64,000 nt of DNA from Pseudomonas guariconensis. GTDB taxonomy: Bacteria; Pseudomonadota; Gammaproteobacteria; Pseudomonadales; Pseudomonadaceae. The position numbers and the translations under genes were made by a program. Position 1 is the first letter of the stretch; each line of letters begins with the position of its first letter. Below, in pieces: positions 7,164 through 16,132 of the stretch. The notes under the pieces are model-generated. The model ran no database searches, was not told where the DNA came from, and worked only from the letters and a program-made list of their open reading frames with translations. The stretch is taken from contig NZ_FMYX01000005.1 in NCBI RefSeq assembly GCF_900102675.1, positions 124,001 through 188,000 of the forward strand. The letters run 5' to 3'.

Positions 7164-8609
7164 ATGGCAGAATCACTCAAGCGATTGGCGACAGGCATCG
7201 ATGGACTGGACGTGCTCCTCAAAGGCGGCCTGATCGCCGGGGCCTCCTATATCGTCCAGGGACCGCCGGGTGCGGGCAAGACCATTCTGGCCAACCAGCT
7301 GGCATGCAATCATGTGCGCAGCGGCGGTCGCGTGTTGGTGGCGACCTTGCTCAGCGAGTCCCACGAGAGGTTGTTTCAATACTTGTCGACGCTGGACTTC
7401 TTCGATCCTGCGCTGGTCGGCGACCCAATCCAGTTCGTCAGTGCCTTCGATACCTTGGAGCAGGAAGGGCTCGATGCGGTGGTCAGGTTGTTACGCCAGG
7501 AGATCGCTCGTCAGCAGGCCAGCCTGCTCATCGTCGATGGGCTGCTCAACGCTCGGGTCCGTGCGGAAACCAGCCTCGATACCAAGAAGTTCGTCTCCGA
7601 ACTGCAGGGGCACGCCGCCTTTGCCGGATGTACCGTGCTGTTGTTGACCAGCGCCCGACTGCAAGAGGGCAGTCCAGAGCACACCATGGTCGATGGGGTG
7701 ATCGAGTTGGGCGAACAACTGCTAGGCAGCCGGGCGGTGCGCCAGGTCCAGTTGCGCAAGACGCGTGGCAGTGGCGCACTTTCCGGGCTGCATGAGTGCC
7801 TGATCGACCAGGCCGGTCTGCAGGTGTTTCCTCGCCTGGAAGCGCTATACAGCCACCCCAGCCAGACGGGAAGCGATACGCTGACGCGGGTCGGTACCGG
7901 TATCGCCACGTTGGACGAAATGCTCGGCGGTGGTGTGGCCAAGGGCTCGGTCAGCCTGGTCATGGGGCCTTCGGGGATCGGCAAGACATCGTTAGGCCTG
8001 GCGTTCCTCGGGCCCTGCACTCCCCAGGCCCCGGGCCTGCACTTTGGCTTCTACGAAACACCGGCCCGGCTGCGCCTGAAGGCCGCTGCGCTGGGGCATG
8101 ACCTCGCCAAGCGTGAACGCGAAGGCAGCCTGGCGTTCTGTTGGCAAACCACCACCGAAGGGCTATTGGACCAGCTTGGCGGATACTTGCTCGAGCGTGT
8201 CGAGACACTGGGCGCCCAGCGGGTGGTGATCGACAGCCTGGGCGCGTTCAGTCGCCTGGCGTTCGACCCTGCCCGGCTCAATGCCTTCTTCCGTGCCCTG
8301 ACCGGCGAGTTGCGTGCCCGTGACGTCAGCGTGCTGCTGACCTGGGAGATGCGCGATATCTTCGGCTCGGAGATCACTGCACCAGCGCCAGATCTTTCGA
8401 GCCTCGTCGACAACCTGCTCTTGATGCGTTTCGTCGAACTGGATTCGCAGCTGCGGCGCATGGTCTCGGTGCTCAAGGTGCGCGATAGCCATCATGACCC
8501 GGCGCTGCACGAGCTGTGCATCGGTCCTCAGGGAATTGTTTTGCGCAAGGCCTTCGAAGGTGCATGCGGCGTGTTGAGCGGCACGCCCGTGCCCCAGGGG
8601 AGCGACTGA
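7164..8609 (+). CDS. kaiC: KaiC-like double RecA-domain ATPase
   Basis: The protein has 481 aa and two KaiC/RecA-type domains. Domain 1 has Walker A GPPGAGKT (33-40) and Walker B LLIVD (121-125). Domain 2 has Walker A GPSGIGKT (268-275) and Walker B VVID (354-357). KaiC-type acidic residues follow the first strand in each domain (E65 region and E298). In the C-terminal domain, two adjacent serines (S412, S413, in DLSSLVDN) align with the autophosphorylated Ser431/Thr432 pair of cyanobacterial KaiC. It is slightly shorter than cyanobacterial KaiC (about 519 aa) and lacks most of the C-terminal tail that KaiA binds. No kaiA or kaiB is present. Family knowledge suggests an ATP-driven hexameric switch tied to two-component signalling rather than a true clock. 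Confidence 0.92.
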   Translation: MAESLKRLATGIDGLDVLLKGGLIAGASYIVQGPPGAGKTILANQLACNHVRSGGRVLVATLLSESHERLFQYLSTLDFFDPALVGDPIQFVSAFDTLEQEGLDAVVRLLRQEIARQQASLLIVDGLLNARVRAETSLDTKKFVSELQGHAAFAGCTVLLLTSARLQEGSPEHTMVDGVIELGEQLLGSRAVRQVQLRKTRGSGALSGLHECLIDQAGLQVFPRLEALYSHPSQTGSDTLTRVGTGIATLDEMLGGGVAKGSVSLVMGPSGIGKTSLGLAFLGPCTPQAPGLHFGFYETPARLRLKAAALGHDLAKREREGSLAFCWQTTTEGLLDQLGGYLLERVETLGAQRVVIDSLGAFSRLAFDPARLNAFFRALTGELRARDVSVLLTWEMRDIFGSEITAPAPDLSSLVDNLLLMRFVELDSQLRRMVSVLKVRDSHHDPALHELCIGPQGIVLRKAFEGACGVLSGTPVPQGSD

Positions 8610-8621
8610 TGGAATAGGACG

Positions 8622-8981
8622 ATGAACACGATCCTGATCGTCGACGATGAATACCTGATAGCCGATATCCTCGGATTCGCGTTGGAGGATGAAGGCTTTC
8701 TGGTGGAGAAGGCGAGCAATGGCCGCAAGGCTTTGGAGGCGCTCAAGGAAAAACGGGTAGAGTTGGTGATCACCGACTACATGATGCCGCTGCTCAACGG
8801 CGAGGAACTGGTCAAGGCGATCCGCGATGAACTGCAGCTACCTGACCTGCCAGTGATTCTCATGAGCGGCGCACAGGCCAACCAGGGACGCATTTGCCCC
8901 GAGTTGTTCGTTGCGGTTTTCGACAAACCCTTCGACATGGACAGGATGATCGCCAAGGTGCGGGAACTGCTAGACACCTGA
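8622..8981 (+). CDS. Single-domain response regulator (CheY-like)
   Basis: The protein is a 119-aa receiver domain with no output domain. The acidic pocket D8/D9, phospho-acceptor D52 (VITDYMMP), the Ser of MSGAQ (switch position) and K102 (DKPF) are all present. It is 12 bases downstream of the kaiC-like gene in the same operon as the histidine kinase, so it is the likely phosphorylation partner of that kinase. Without an output domain it must act by protein contact, perhaps with the KaiC-like protein or another regulator. Confidence 0.93.
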   Translation: MNTILIVDDEYLIADILGFALEDEGFLVEKASNGRKALEALKEKRVELVITDYMMPLLNGEELVKAIRDELQLPDLPVILMSGAQANQGRICPELFVAVFDKPFDMDRMIAKVRELLDT

Positions 8982-9047
8982 GGCGTGGCCGCCCGCGTGA
9001 GCGGGCTGAACGGTCAAGCGCGTCCGTGCGACTTGAAGCAAGGTTGT

Positions 9048-9245
9048 TCAGTGCTGGTCGTCGTTCTTCTCCGGAGCAGGGTTGCCGGCCTGGATACGCT
9101 TGAAGATCTCTTCACGATGAACCTGTACATCCTTTGGCGCATCGATGCCGATCCTCACTTGCATCCCTTTGACTCCCAGAATGGTTACTTTGATGTCATC
9201 GTCGATGACGATGCTTTCGCCAACCTTGCGGGTGAGTATCAGCAT
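9048..9245 (-). CDS. csrA: CsrA/Rsm family RNA-binding translational regulator
   Basis: The protein has 65 aa and begins [18 protein letters not shown], with the conserved [18 protein letters not shown] core that forms the GGA-binding surface (Arg44-type residue in VHREEI). CsrA dimers bind GGA motifs near ribosome sites and repress or stabilise mRNAs for motility, biofilm and secondary metabolism. P. putida carries several paralogues (RsmA, RsmE, RsmI). The sequence and the long C-terminal tail [12 protein letters not shown] fit the RsmE branch best, but I cannot assign it firmly. The ribosome site AAGGAGAA precedes the ATG. It is convergent with the kinase-KaiC-regulator operon. Confidence 0.95.
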   Translation of the reverse strand: MLILTRKVGESIVIDDDIKVTILGVKGMQVRIGIDAPKDVQVHREEIFKRIQAGNPAPEKNDDQH

Positions 9246-9355
9246 GTAGTTCTCCTTGGTAATGATGAAATCCGCGCGGCCATTTACCGCGGCGGCGGGA
9301 GCGTGTCCCTCTTCCTTCTCATTAAAGACGCTTTCCGCGAAGAGTAATTCCCGCG

Positions 9356-9375
9356 CAGATAAATTCTGTTATCTG
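9356..9375. repeat. Inverted repeat in the csrA / topoisomerase intergenic region
   Basis: CAGATAA (9356-9362) is mirrored by TTATCTG (9369-9375) over 6 bases. It lies 111 bases upstream of the csrA start and downstream of the topoisomerase stop, so it may be an operator of csrA or a weak terminator for the topoisomerase gene. No T-tract is evident. The rest of 9246-9507 holds no gene. Confidence 0.5.
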
Positions 9376-9507
9376 TCTTTAGTCGCAGGTGCCGAAACGA
9401 CCAAGGCGGCCGATCAGCGAAGGTGCTCGCTGGCAAGGATAGGGGGCTTACGCCCAGATGGGAAATTTCTCTGTTTGATAGCGCAAATAGAAGCGAGTAA
9501 TCACCGA

Positions 9508-10518
9508 TTAATCCCCTAGTAATTGCAGGAAGCGAAGTAAGGCGGCTTCCTCCGCCTCCAGGCCTTGGCGCGCCCTGGCTTTGGGCAAGGTGGCCAGTCG
9601 GCCGAGCTGATAATGCTCCAGCACCGCCGGGTGGATATAGCAGCGTCGACACACCGCAGGTGTATTGCCCAGGCGCGTGGCCACCTGCCGGACGATAGCG
9701 GCAACCTGGCGGCGGGCCTCGCTTTCCGGTTGCCAGGCCAGGGGGCGCAACAGGTCCAGGGCAAGTGCGCTGCCAGCCCAAGTGCGGTAGTCCTTGGCGG
9801 TGAAGTCAGCACCCGTTAGCTGCTGCAGGAACTGATTGACCTCGCTCGAACCCACGGCATGTCGCTGGCCCTGTTCGTCCAAGTACTGGAACAAGGTCTG
9901 TCCCGGAAGCTCCAGGCAGCGCTTGATCAGCCGCGCCAGGCGTCGGTCGCGCAGGCTGACATCGTGTTCGACGCCCCGTTTGCCGCGAAACTGAAAGCGC
10001 ACGGTACTGCCTTGGACCTGTACATGCCGGTTGCGCAAGGTGGTCAGGCCGTAGGAATTGTTTTCCCGCAGGTACTGGCGGTTGCCGATTCGGATCAGCG
10101 TGGTGTCGAGCAGGCTGACCACCAGGGCCATGACTTTTTCTCGGTCCAGGCCGGGTCGCGCCAGATGGCTATCCAGTTGCCGGCGCAGCCTGGGCAACGC
10201 TTGGGCAAAGGCCAGCATGCGATCGTACTTGTGCTGGTCGCGCAGTTCACGCCATTGGGCGTGGTAGCGATACTGCTTGCGTCCTCGGGCGTCGCGCCCG
10301 GTGGCTTGCAAATGGCCCTGGGGATCGGGGCAGATCCAGACGGCGGTATAGGCTGGCGGGATCGCCAGGGCGGCGATGCGGGCCAGCGTCTGGGCGTCGC
10401 GTATGCGTTTGCCATCGGTGTCGAAGTAGTGAAAGCGGTCGCGCCAGCGACGCCGAGTCAGCCCCGGTTGGCTGTCATCGACATAGTGCAGGGCTTGGGG
10501 CAGTGGGCAATCGAGCAT
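9508..10518 (-). CDS. DNA topoisomerase IB (eukaryotic/poxvirus-like)
   Basis: The protein has 336 aa. Type IB features are visible in order: KYDRMLAFAQALP, LIRIGNRQYLRENNSYGLTT (residues 141-160), the FRGKRGVEHDV strand with the catalytic Lys, FTAKDYRTWAGS (239-250) with the catalytic Arg, and the active-site tyrosine Y294 in CRRCYIHPAV. The enzyme relaxes supercoils by a 3'-phosphotyrosyl intermediate without ATP. The length is usual for bacterial TopIB. It is the only gene between csrA and modABC and is probably transcribed alone. Confidence 0.95.
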   Translation of the reverse strand: MLDCPLPQALHYVDDSQPGLTRRRWRDRFHYFDTDGKRIRDAQTLARIAALAIPPAYTAVWICPDPQGHLQATGRDARGRKQYRYHAQWRELRDQHKYDRMLAFAQALPRLRRQLDSHLARPGLDREKVMALVVSLLDTTLIRIGNRQYLRENNSYGLTTLRNRHVQVQGSTVRFQFRGKRGVEHDVSLRDRRLARLIKRCLELPGQTLFQYLDEQGQRHAVGSSEVNQFLQQLTGADFTAKDYRTWAGSALALDLLRPLAWQPESEARRQVAAIVRQVATRLGNTPAVCRRCYIHPAVLEHYQLGRLATLPKARARQGLEAEEAALLRFLQLLGD

Positions 10519-10575
10519 GGGGCAATGTCCATCGACCAGTCACAGGACAATGGACAACGGCTGTCCGGTCAATGC

Positions 10576-11667
10576 TCAGCCCAGCAGCGCCACCGACTTG
10601 ATCTGAGCCCACAGTGTCTGCCCGGGGTGCAACTCAAGCTGGTCCGCCGAATAGCGGGTGATACGCGCCAGCAGGGCATTGCCCGCCGCGTCCAGGCTCA
10701 CCAGTACATGGGCCGGATTGTCGGCAGCGCGGCATTGAACGACCTGGACAGGCAGGCGGTTGAGAATGCTTGAGGTGCTGTCGGCGGCCAGCGCCAGGCT
10801 GACATCGCGTGCCTGTACCTTGAGCCTCAAGGTGCTGCCGATCACCAAGGCGGGATGGGCGATGCGCAGTGTGGGCGCGCAGTCGCCCATCAGGCGCAGA
10901 TCGAACAGCCCATAGTGCGGGTCATGACCGGCGACCATTCCGTCGAGCACTACACCGGCATCCTCGCCTTGAGCCAAGGGCAGGTCGAGCCTTGCCAGGG
11001 TTTCGCTGATCGGGCCGCTGGCCAGTGCCTGGCCCTGTTCCAGTAGCACAAGATGGTCGGCCAGGCGCGCCACTTCATCCTGGGCATGACTGACGTACAC
11101 CACGGGGATCTCCAGTTCATCGTGCAAACGCTCCAGGTACGGCAGGATCTCGCGTTTGCGCGCAGCGTCCAGGGCGGCCAGCGGCTCGTCCATCAGCAGC
11201 AGGCGTGGGCTGCTGAGTAGGGCGCGGGCGATGCCGACCCGTTGAGCCTCGCCTCCTGAGAGGGTCGCGGGACGGCGCTCGAGCAGAGCAGCGATGCCCA
11301 GCAGCTCGCAGGCATGAGCCAGGCTGACCTTGCGGTTGGCGCTGGGGACGCGTCGCCAGCCGAACTCCAGATTGCCGCGCACCGATAGATGAGGGAATAA
11401 GCTGGCCTCCTGGAACACGTAACCCACCGCTCGTTTGTGCGGTGCCAGGAAATAGCCTTTGGCGCTGTCTTCCCAGACTTCGCCGTTGACTTCGATGTAG
11501 GCGTGCTGGGCGCGCTCGAGGCCCGCCAAACAGCGCAGGCAGGATGTCTTGCCCGAGCCTGAATGGCCGAACAGGGCACTGACGCCGCGTCCAGGCAGAT
11601 TCAGGTCGACGTTCAGGTTGAACTCGCCGCGCGCCAGGTCCAGGCGCGCCAGGATCGACGAAGGCAT
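10576..11667 (-). CDS. modC: Molybdate ABC transporter ATP-binding protein ModC
   Basis: The protein has 363 aa from the ATG at 11667, which has GGAG upstream and follows the modB stop by one base; a longer in-frame start exists at 11703 but would overlap modB. The ABC ATPase domain has Walker A GHSGSGKT (34-41), signature LSGGE (136-140), Walker B LLLMDE (156-161) and the switch His in [10 protein letters not shown]-terminal TOBE/Mop domain (about residues 285-355) binds oxyanion and regulates transport, as in other ModC proteins. It powers molybdate uptake with ModA and ModB. Confidence 0.96.
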   Translation of the reverse strand: MPSSILARLDLARGEFNLNVDLNLPGRGVSALFGHSGSGKTSCLRCLAGLERAQHAYIEVNGEVWEDSAKGYFLAPHKRAVGYVFQEASLFPHLSVRGNLEFGWRRVPSANRKVSLAHACELLGIAALLERRPATLSGGEAQRVGIARALLSSPRLLLMDEPLAALDAARKREILPYLERLHDELEIPVVYVSHAQDEVARLADHLVLLEQGQALASGPISETLARLDLPLAQGEDAGVVLDGMVAGHDPHYGLFDLRLMGDCAPTLRIAHPALVIGSTLRLKVQARDVSLALAADSTSSILNRLPVQVVQCRAADNPAHVLVSLDAAGNALLARITRYSADQLELHPGQTLWAQIKSVALLG

Positions 11668-11668
11668 C

Positions 11669-12348
11669 TCAGCTCCAGCCTGCTCTTGCACGGCGACCTG
11701 CATAGAGCATCAGTAGCACCAGGAAGGAAAACACCAGCATGACGCCTGCCAGCCAATGCGCCTGCGGATAGGCCATGGCCTCGACATGATCGAAGATCTG
11801 CACCGAGACCACGCGGGTCTTGTCGGGGATGTTGCCGCCGATCATCAAGACCACGCCGAACTCACCGACAGTGTGGGCGAAACCAAGGACACTGGCGGTG
11901 ACAAAACCGGGCCGGGCGAGCGGCAATACCACATGGACGAAGGTGTCCCAGGGGCTGGCGCGCAAGGTCGCGGCAACTTCCAGCGGACGCTGGCCGATGG
12001 CGGCGAAGGCATTTTGCAGCGGCTGGACCACGAAGGGCATGGAATACACCACTGAGCCGATCACCAACCCGCTGAAGCTGAATACCACGCTGCCCAACCC
12101 CAATGCCTGGGTAGCCTGGCCTAGCCAGCCGTGCGGGCCGAGGGCGATCAGTAGATAGAAGCCGATCACCGTGGGCGGCAGTACCAGCGGCAGGGCCACC
12201 ACCGCACCGATAGGACCACGCAGCCATGAGCGTGTCCGCGCCAGCCACCAGGCGATGGGCGTGCCCAGCACCAACAGGATCAAGGTGGTCAGGCTGGCCA
12301 GTTTGATGGTCAGCCAGATCGCACCCAGGTCGCTGGCGTCCAGTGGCA

Positions 12349-12349
<1 letters not shown>
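11669..12349 (-). CDS. modB: Molybdate ABC transporter permease ModB
   Basis: The protein has 226 aa with five to six membrane helices. The EAA loop that docks on ModC is visible as [25 protein letters not shown]. Its ATG overlaps the modA stop by one base (TGATG) and its stop is one base from the modC start, so the three genes are translationally coupled. It forms the membrane channel for molybdate in the inner membrane. Confidence 0.96.
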
Positions 12350-13212
<863 letters not shown>

Positions 13213-13228
13213 TCAATCAGGGGGCAGT

Positions 13229-14302
13229 TCAGCGCCCGAGCTGCTCCAGCGCTTTGTTGGCGATCTCTAAGGTCAGCTCGCTGGCCGAGCGGTGCCGACC
13301 CAGGCGCAGTGCCTGGCCGGCCCACAGGTTGCTGAAATCGCTGTTGCCCTGTGGGTCACGGATCGCCCTGAGCGGCATCAAGGCGCCGCCGGCGAGTGGG
13401 AAGCGCGGCGCCAGCGGGCTCATCGGCCCCAGCTCGCGCATGATACGGTTGTTGATGCCTCGCGCTGGACGTCCGGTGAACAGGTTGGTCAGGGCTGTAT
13501 CGCTGGCCGGCGCGTTGTCCAGCGCATGGCGATGGGCTGCTGATACCTTGGCTTCGGGGCAGAACAGGTAAGCGGTGCCGATTTGCACCGCCGAAGCGCC
13601 CAGTGCCAGGGCGGCGACCAGTCCGCGATGATCACCGATGCCGCCTGCCGCGATCACCGGGATGCGCACGGCATCCACCACTTGGGGCACCAACGCGAAG
13701 GTACCGATCTGGCTGGTGATGTCGTCGCTCAGGAACATGCCTCGATGCCCGCCGGCCTCGTAGCCCATGGCGATGATCGCATCGCAGCCATTGGCCTCCA
13801 GCCAGAGGGCTTCTTCCACCGTGGTGGCGCTAGACAATACCTTGGCACCGCTGGCCTTCACTCGTTGCAGCAGTTCGACCTGGGGCAGGCCGAAATGAAA
13901 GCTCACCACCTCAGGACGCAATTGCTCCACCCACTGGCAACTCTGCTCGTCGAATGGCGCCCGGTTGGATACCGGCGTCGGCGCCTCGAAATCCGCCCCG
14001 ACCTCGTCGTAATAGGGCTTGAGCGCTTGTTTCCAGCGCGCGTCGCGCACCGGGTCAGGCATTGGCGGCTGATGGCAGAAGAAATTGAGATTCAGTGGCC
14101 CCTGGCAACTGGCACGAAAGGCTTGTACTTCGCCGTGGAGCTGCTCGGCGGTGAGCATGGCACAGGGCAGGGCGCCCAGCCCGCCGGCATTGCCGACGGC
14201 AATGGCCATGGGCGAGCCGCTGGCACCGGCCATGGGCGCTTGGAGTATGGGCAACTGGATGCCCAGTAGGTCGAGGATACGACGGTCGGGCCAGGTGCTC
14301 AT
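13229..14302 (-). CDS. Nitronate monooxygenase (2-nitropropane dioxygenase family)
   Basis: The protein is a 357-aa FMN-dependent TIM-barrel enzyme. Family marks are LQAPMAGASG (20-29), the FMN-phosphate and catalytic block GYEAGGHRG (180-188) with His186, VIAAGGIGDHRG and GASAVQIGTAYLFCPEA. Class I nitronate monooxygenases oxidise toxic propionate-3-nitronate and alkyl nitronates. The start at 14302 has AAGGAG upstream. It probably shares a transcript with the two small genes upstream (14333-14814), since the gap is only 30 bases. Some family members are NADH:quinone reductases, so the substrate is not certain. Confidence 0.88.
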   Translation of the reverse strand: MSTWPDRRILDLLGIQLPILQAPMAGASGSPMAIAVGNAGGLGALPCAMLTAEQLHGEVQAFRASCQGPLNLNFFCHQPPMPDPVRDARWKQALKPYYDEVGADFEAPTPVSNRAPFDEQSCQWVEQLRPEVVSFHFGLPQVELLQRVKASGAKVLSSATTVEEALWLEANGCDAIIAMGYEAGGHRGMFLSDDITSQIGTFALVPQVVDAVRIPVIAAGGIGDHRGLVAALALGASAVQIGTAYLFCPEAKVSAAHRHALDNAPASDTALTNLFTGRPARGINNRIMRELGPMSPLAPRFPLAGGALMPLRAIRDPQGNSDFSNLWAGQALRLGRHRSASELTLEIANKALEQLGR

Positions 14303-14332
14303 GCGCTGCTCCTTGATGACGGTGGGGCGGGT

Positions 14333-14503
14333 TTACAGGGCCTTGCTGACTTGAATGTCGCTGATCTTCTCGGCATCGTCGCCGTGGATCTTGCGCAGCG
14401 CTTCGAGCGCCTGCTCATGGGAGGCGTCAGGCATCAGGGCAAAGTCCCAACGGCGCTCGCCGTCGAGCTTGTACTTGATCACGTATTTGATGGTTTGAGT
14501 CAT
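14333..14503 (-). CDS. Small conserved-looking protein, 56 aa
   Basis: A minus-strand frame begins MTQTIKYVIKYKLDGERRWD and ends KISDIQVSKAL. It is rich in Lys/Asp/Glu with an alternating beta-alpha pattern, so a small soluble domain is likely. It lies 8 bases after the stop of the DUF1883 gene and 30 bases before the nitronate monooxygenase gene on the same strand, so the three may be one operon. I do not recognise the family. Confidence 0.65.
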   Translation of the reverse strand: MTQTIKYVIKYKLDGERRWDFALMPDASHEQALEALRKIHGDDAEKISDIQVSKAL

Positions 14504-14511
14504 GACGGGCC

Positions 14512-14814
14512 TTAGACGAGTTTGGACGACGAGCGGCGGATGATCTTGATCTTGTGGGTGAAGGTCGGCTTGCGTGTCACCGAGATCGGGCGCGGGCTCA
14601 CGGTGTCGATGGTGATATTCCAGAAGCCGGTGCTGGGTACGGTGATCTTGGCTGGGAACTTGATGAAGTGGCCACCGTGGTAGGTGTGCCGGCCGCCGTT
14701 CTTGAAGCTGCGGAAGTTGGCGTCATTCATCAGGCGGATGTTGCAGCGCTGGGAGCACTCGATGACGACCACGTCGTCCTCGTTCAGGTGCTCGCGCTGG
14801 TGTACGAATTTCAT
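14512..14814 (-). CDS. DUF1883 domain protein
   Basis: The protein has 100 aa, beginning MKFVHQREHLNEDDVVVIEC. It keeps the DUF1883 pattern: DVVVIECSQRCNIRLMNDANFRSFKNG followed by HTYHGGHFIKFPAKITVP and a basic C-terminal strand. The family is a small beta-rich domain of unknown function that in some proteins is fused to TIR domains. The GGAG eight bases before the ATG at 14814 fixes the start, and the much longer frame upstream is not coding-like. It is first of a probable three-gene operon. Confidence 0.85.
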   Translation of the reverse strand: MKFVHQREHLNEDDVVVIECSQRCNIRLMNDANFRSFKNGGRHTYHGGHFIKFPAKITVPSTGFWNITIDTVSPRPISVTRKPTFTHKIKIIRRSSSKLV

Positions 14815-14971
14815 GAGGTGCTCCGCAAGGTTTGGTTCTGCAAACATGAACGATACCACGATGTCAGGGTAGACTTGCGCGCGAGATGGTCGGGCCCAAG
14901 ATAAATCTGCCAAAGCAGGGAGCAAATCAGCCCGACAGTGGTCGAAGCGTTTCTCGATGAAGGAAGGGGTA

Positions 14972-15337
14972 ATGCGAATGAAGTGGTTGGTGCCCGCGAT
15001 GCTGTTGGCATTGGGCGGCTGTGTCAGTGTTTCGGAGCTGGAGCAATCGCGCGAAACCTTGGATGTCATCTCCGGCAAGACGCCGCGCCAATACGCCGAT
15101 TGCGTCAAGAGCAAACTGGCAGATAGCCGTGACCCACTGGTCGAAGAGGCGCGTGGCGAGGGCCTGCGCTTGATCGTTCCACAAAAAGTGCCGACAAGCG
15201 TCGGTCCTGCTGCCCTGGTGGACATCGACAAACGTGGCAGTGGCAGCAGCATCAAACTTCACGAGCGGCTGAACAATTTCCCGCTGCGCCTGGGCGATGT
15301 GCGCACCGCTGCGACCCAGTGCATCTCCGGAACTTGA
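14972..15337 (+). CDS. Small putative lipoprotein, paralogue of the protein at 2291
   Basis: The protein has 121 aa from the ATG at 14972 (strong AAGGAAGGGG ribosome site). The signal peptide MRMKWLVPAMLLALGGC gives a lipobox LGGC with lipidated Cys17. The mature part has KTPRQYADCV, GLRLIVPQKV, LVDIDKRGSGS and DVRTAATQCI, the same blocks in the same order as the lipoprotein at 2291-2620. It is probably anchored in the outer membrane. The function is unknown. It is divergent from the DUF1883 gene. Confidence 0.8.
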   Translation: MRMKWLVPAMLLALGGCVSVSELEQSRETLDVISGKTPRQYADCVKSKLADSRDPLVEEARGEGLRLIVPQKVPTSVGPAALVDIDKRGSGSSIKLHERLNNFPLRLGDVRTAATQCISGT

Positions 15338-15478
15338 TCCAGCTCAGCAAATGAGCAGTTAGCAGGCGCAATGCCATTTTCTTGCCCGGTGATCGTTGTC
15401 GGTATCCGGGGATAGGCCTACTCTTCATGGGCTTATATCGTTTAAGCCTAAGCTTATAACAAGGAAATGGAGCGTCCC

Positions 15479-16132
15479 GTGAACACACCGTTGAGTCGCG
15501 TCGTGATCGGCAGTTTGCTGATCCTGGCCTGGCCTTCGGCGCATGCCGTCGATGGCCAGAAGATCTTCACCCAAGGTGGGCACAACCCCGCCGCCATGGC
15601 TTGCCTGGGCTGCCACGGACCGGATGGCAAAGGCATCGCCGCCGCAGGCTTTCCGCACCTGGCCGGCCTGCCAGCGAGTTATCTGAGCAAACAACTGGCC
15701 GATTTTCGCAGTGGTAGTCGCAAGCAAGCGGTCATGGAGCCGCTCGCCAAGGCGTTGGACGAAGACGAAATCACCGCCGTCAGCACCTACCTGGCCAGCT
15801 TGCCGGCCGACCCGGCCCCCGACTTTCGCCGCCAGCAGATCGCCAATGATCCAGTGTCCCGCCTGGCCCTGTATGGCGATTGGAGCCGGCAGATACCCGG
15901 TTGCGTGCAATGCCATGGGCCTGGTGGCGTTGGTGTCGGCGAGCACTTCCCGCCGCTGGCCGGACAACCGGCAGGCTACTTGACCGCACAGCTCAACGCC
16001 TGGCGCGACGGTAGTCGCAGCAACGACCCCAACCAATTGATGGTCGGCGTGGCCAAGGCCATGACCGAGGAGGAGGTCAAGGCCATCGCCGCGTTCTTCG
16101 CCCAGCCCGTCCGTCAGGAGGCCAAGCCATGA
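15479..16132 (+). CDS. tsdB: Diheme cytochrome c4-type protein, TsdB-like
   Basis: The protein has 217 aa. A GTG start at 15479 is preferred because GGAG precedes it; an in-frame ATG at 15467 has poor spacing. After a signal peptide (cut near HA-VDG) come two c-type heme sites, CLGCH and CVQCH, each with a following PHLAGLPA or PPLAGQPA segment that carries a distal Met-type region, the cytochrome c4 plan of two similar domains. Its stop overlaps the start of the TsdA-like gene (ATGA). In other Pseudomonas, TsdB-TsdA pairs make tetrathionate from thiosulfate, with TsdB passing electrons on to the oxidase chain. Confidence 0.82.
   Translation: MNTPLSRVVIGSLLILAWPSAHAVDGQKIFTQGGHNPAAMACLGCHGPDGKGIAAAGFPHLAGLPASYLSKQLADFRSGSRKQAVMEPLAKALDEDEITAVSTYLASLPADPAPDFRRQQIANDPVSRLALYGDWSRQIPGCVQCHGPGGVGVGEHFPPLAGQPAGYLTAQLNAWRDGSRSNDPNQLMVGVAKAMTEEEVKAIAAFFAQPVRQEAKP

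Noticed and set aside
7164..8609. A true circadian clock
   Set aside because: No kaiA or kaiB is present, and the C-terminal tail used by KaiA is mostly missing; a signalling switch is more likely.
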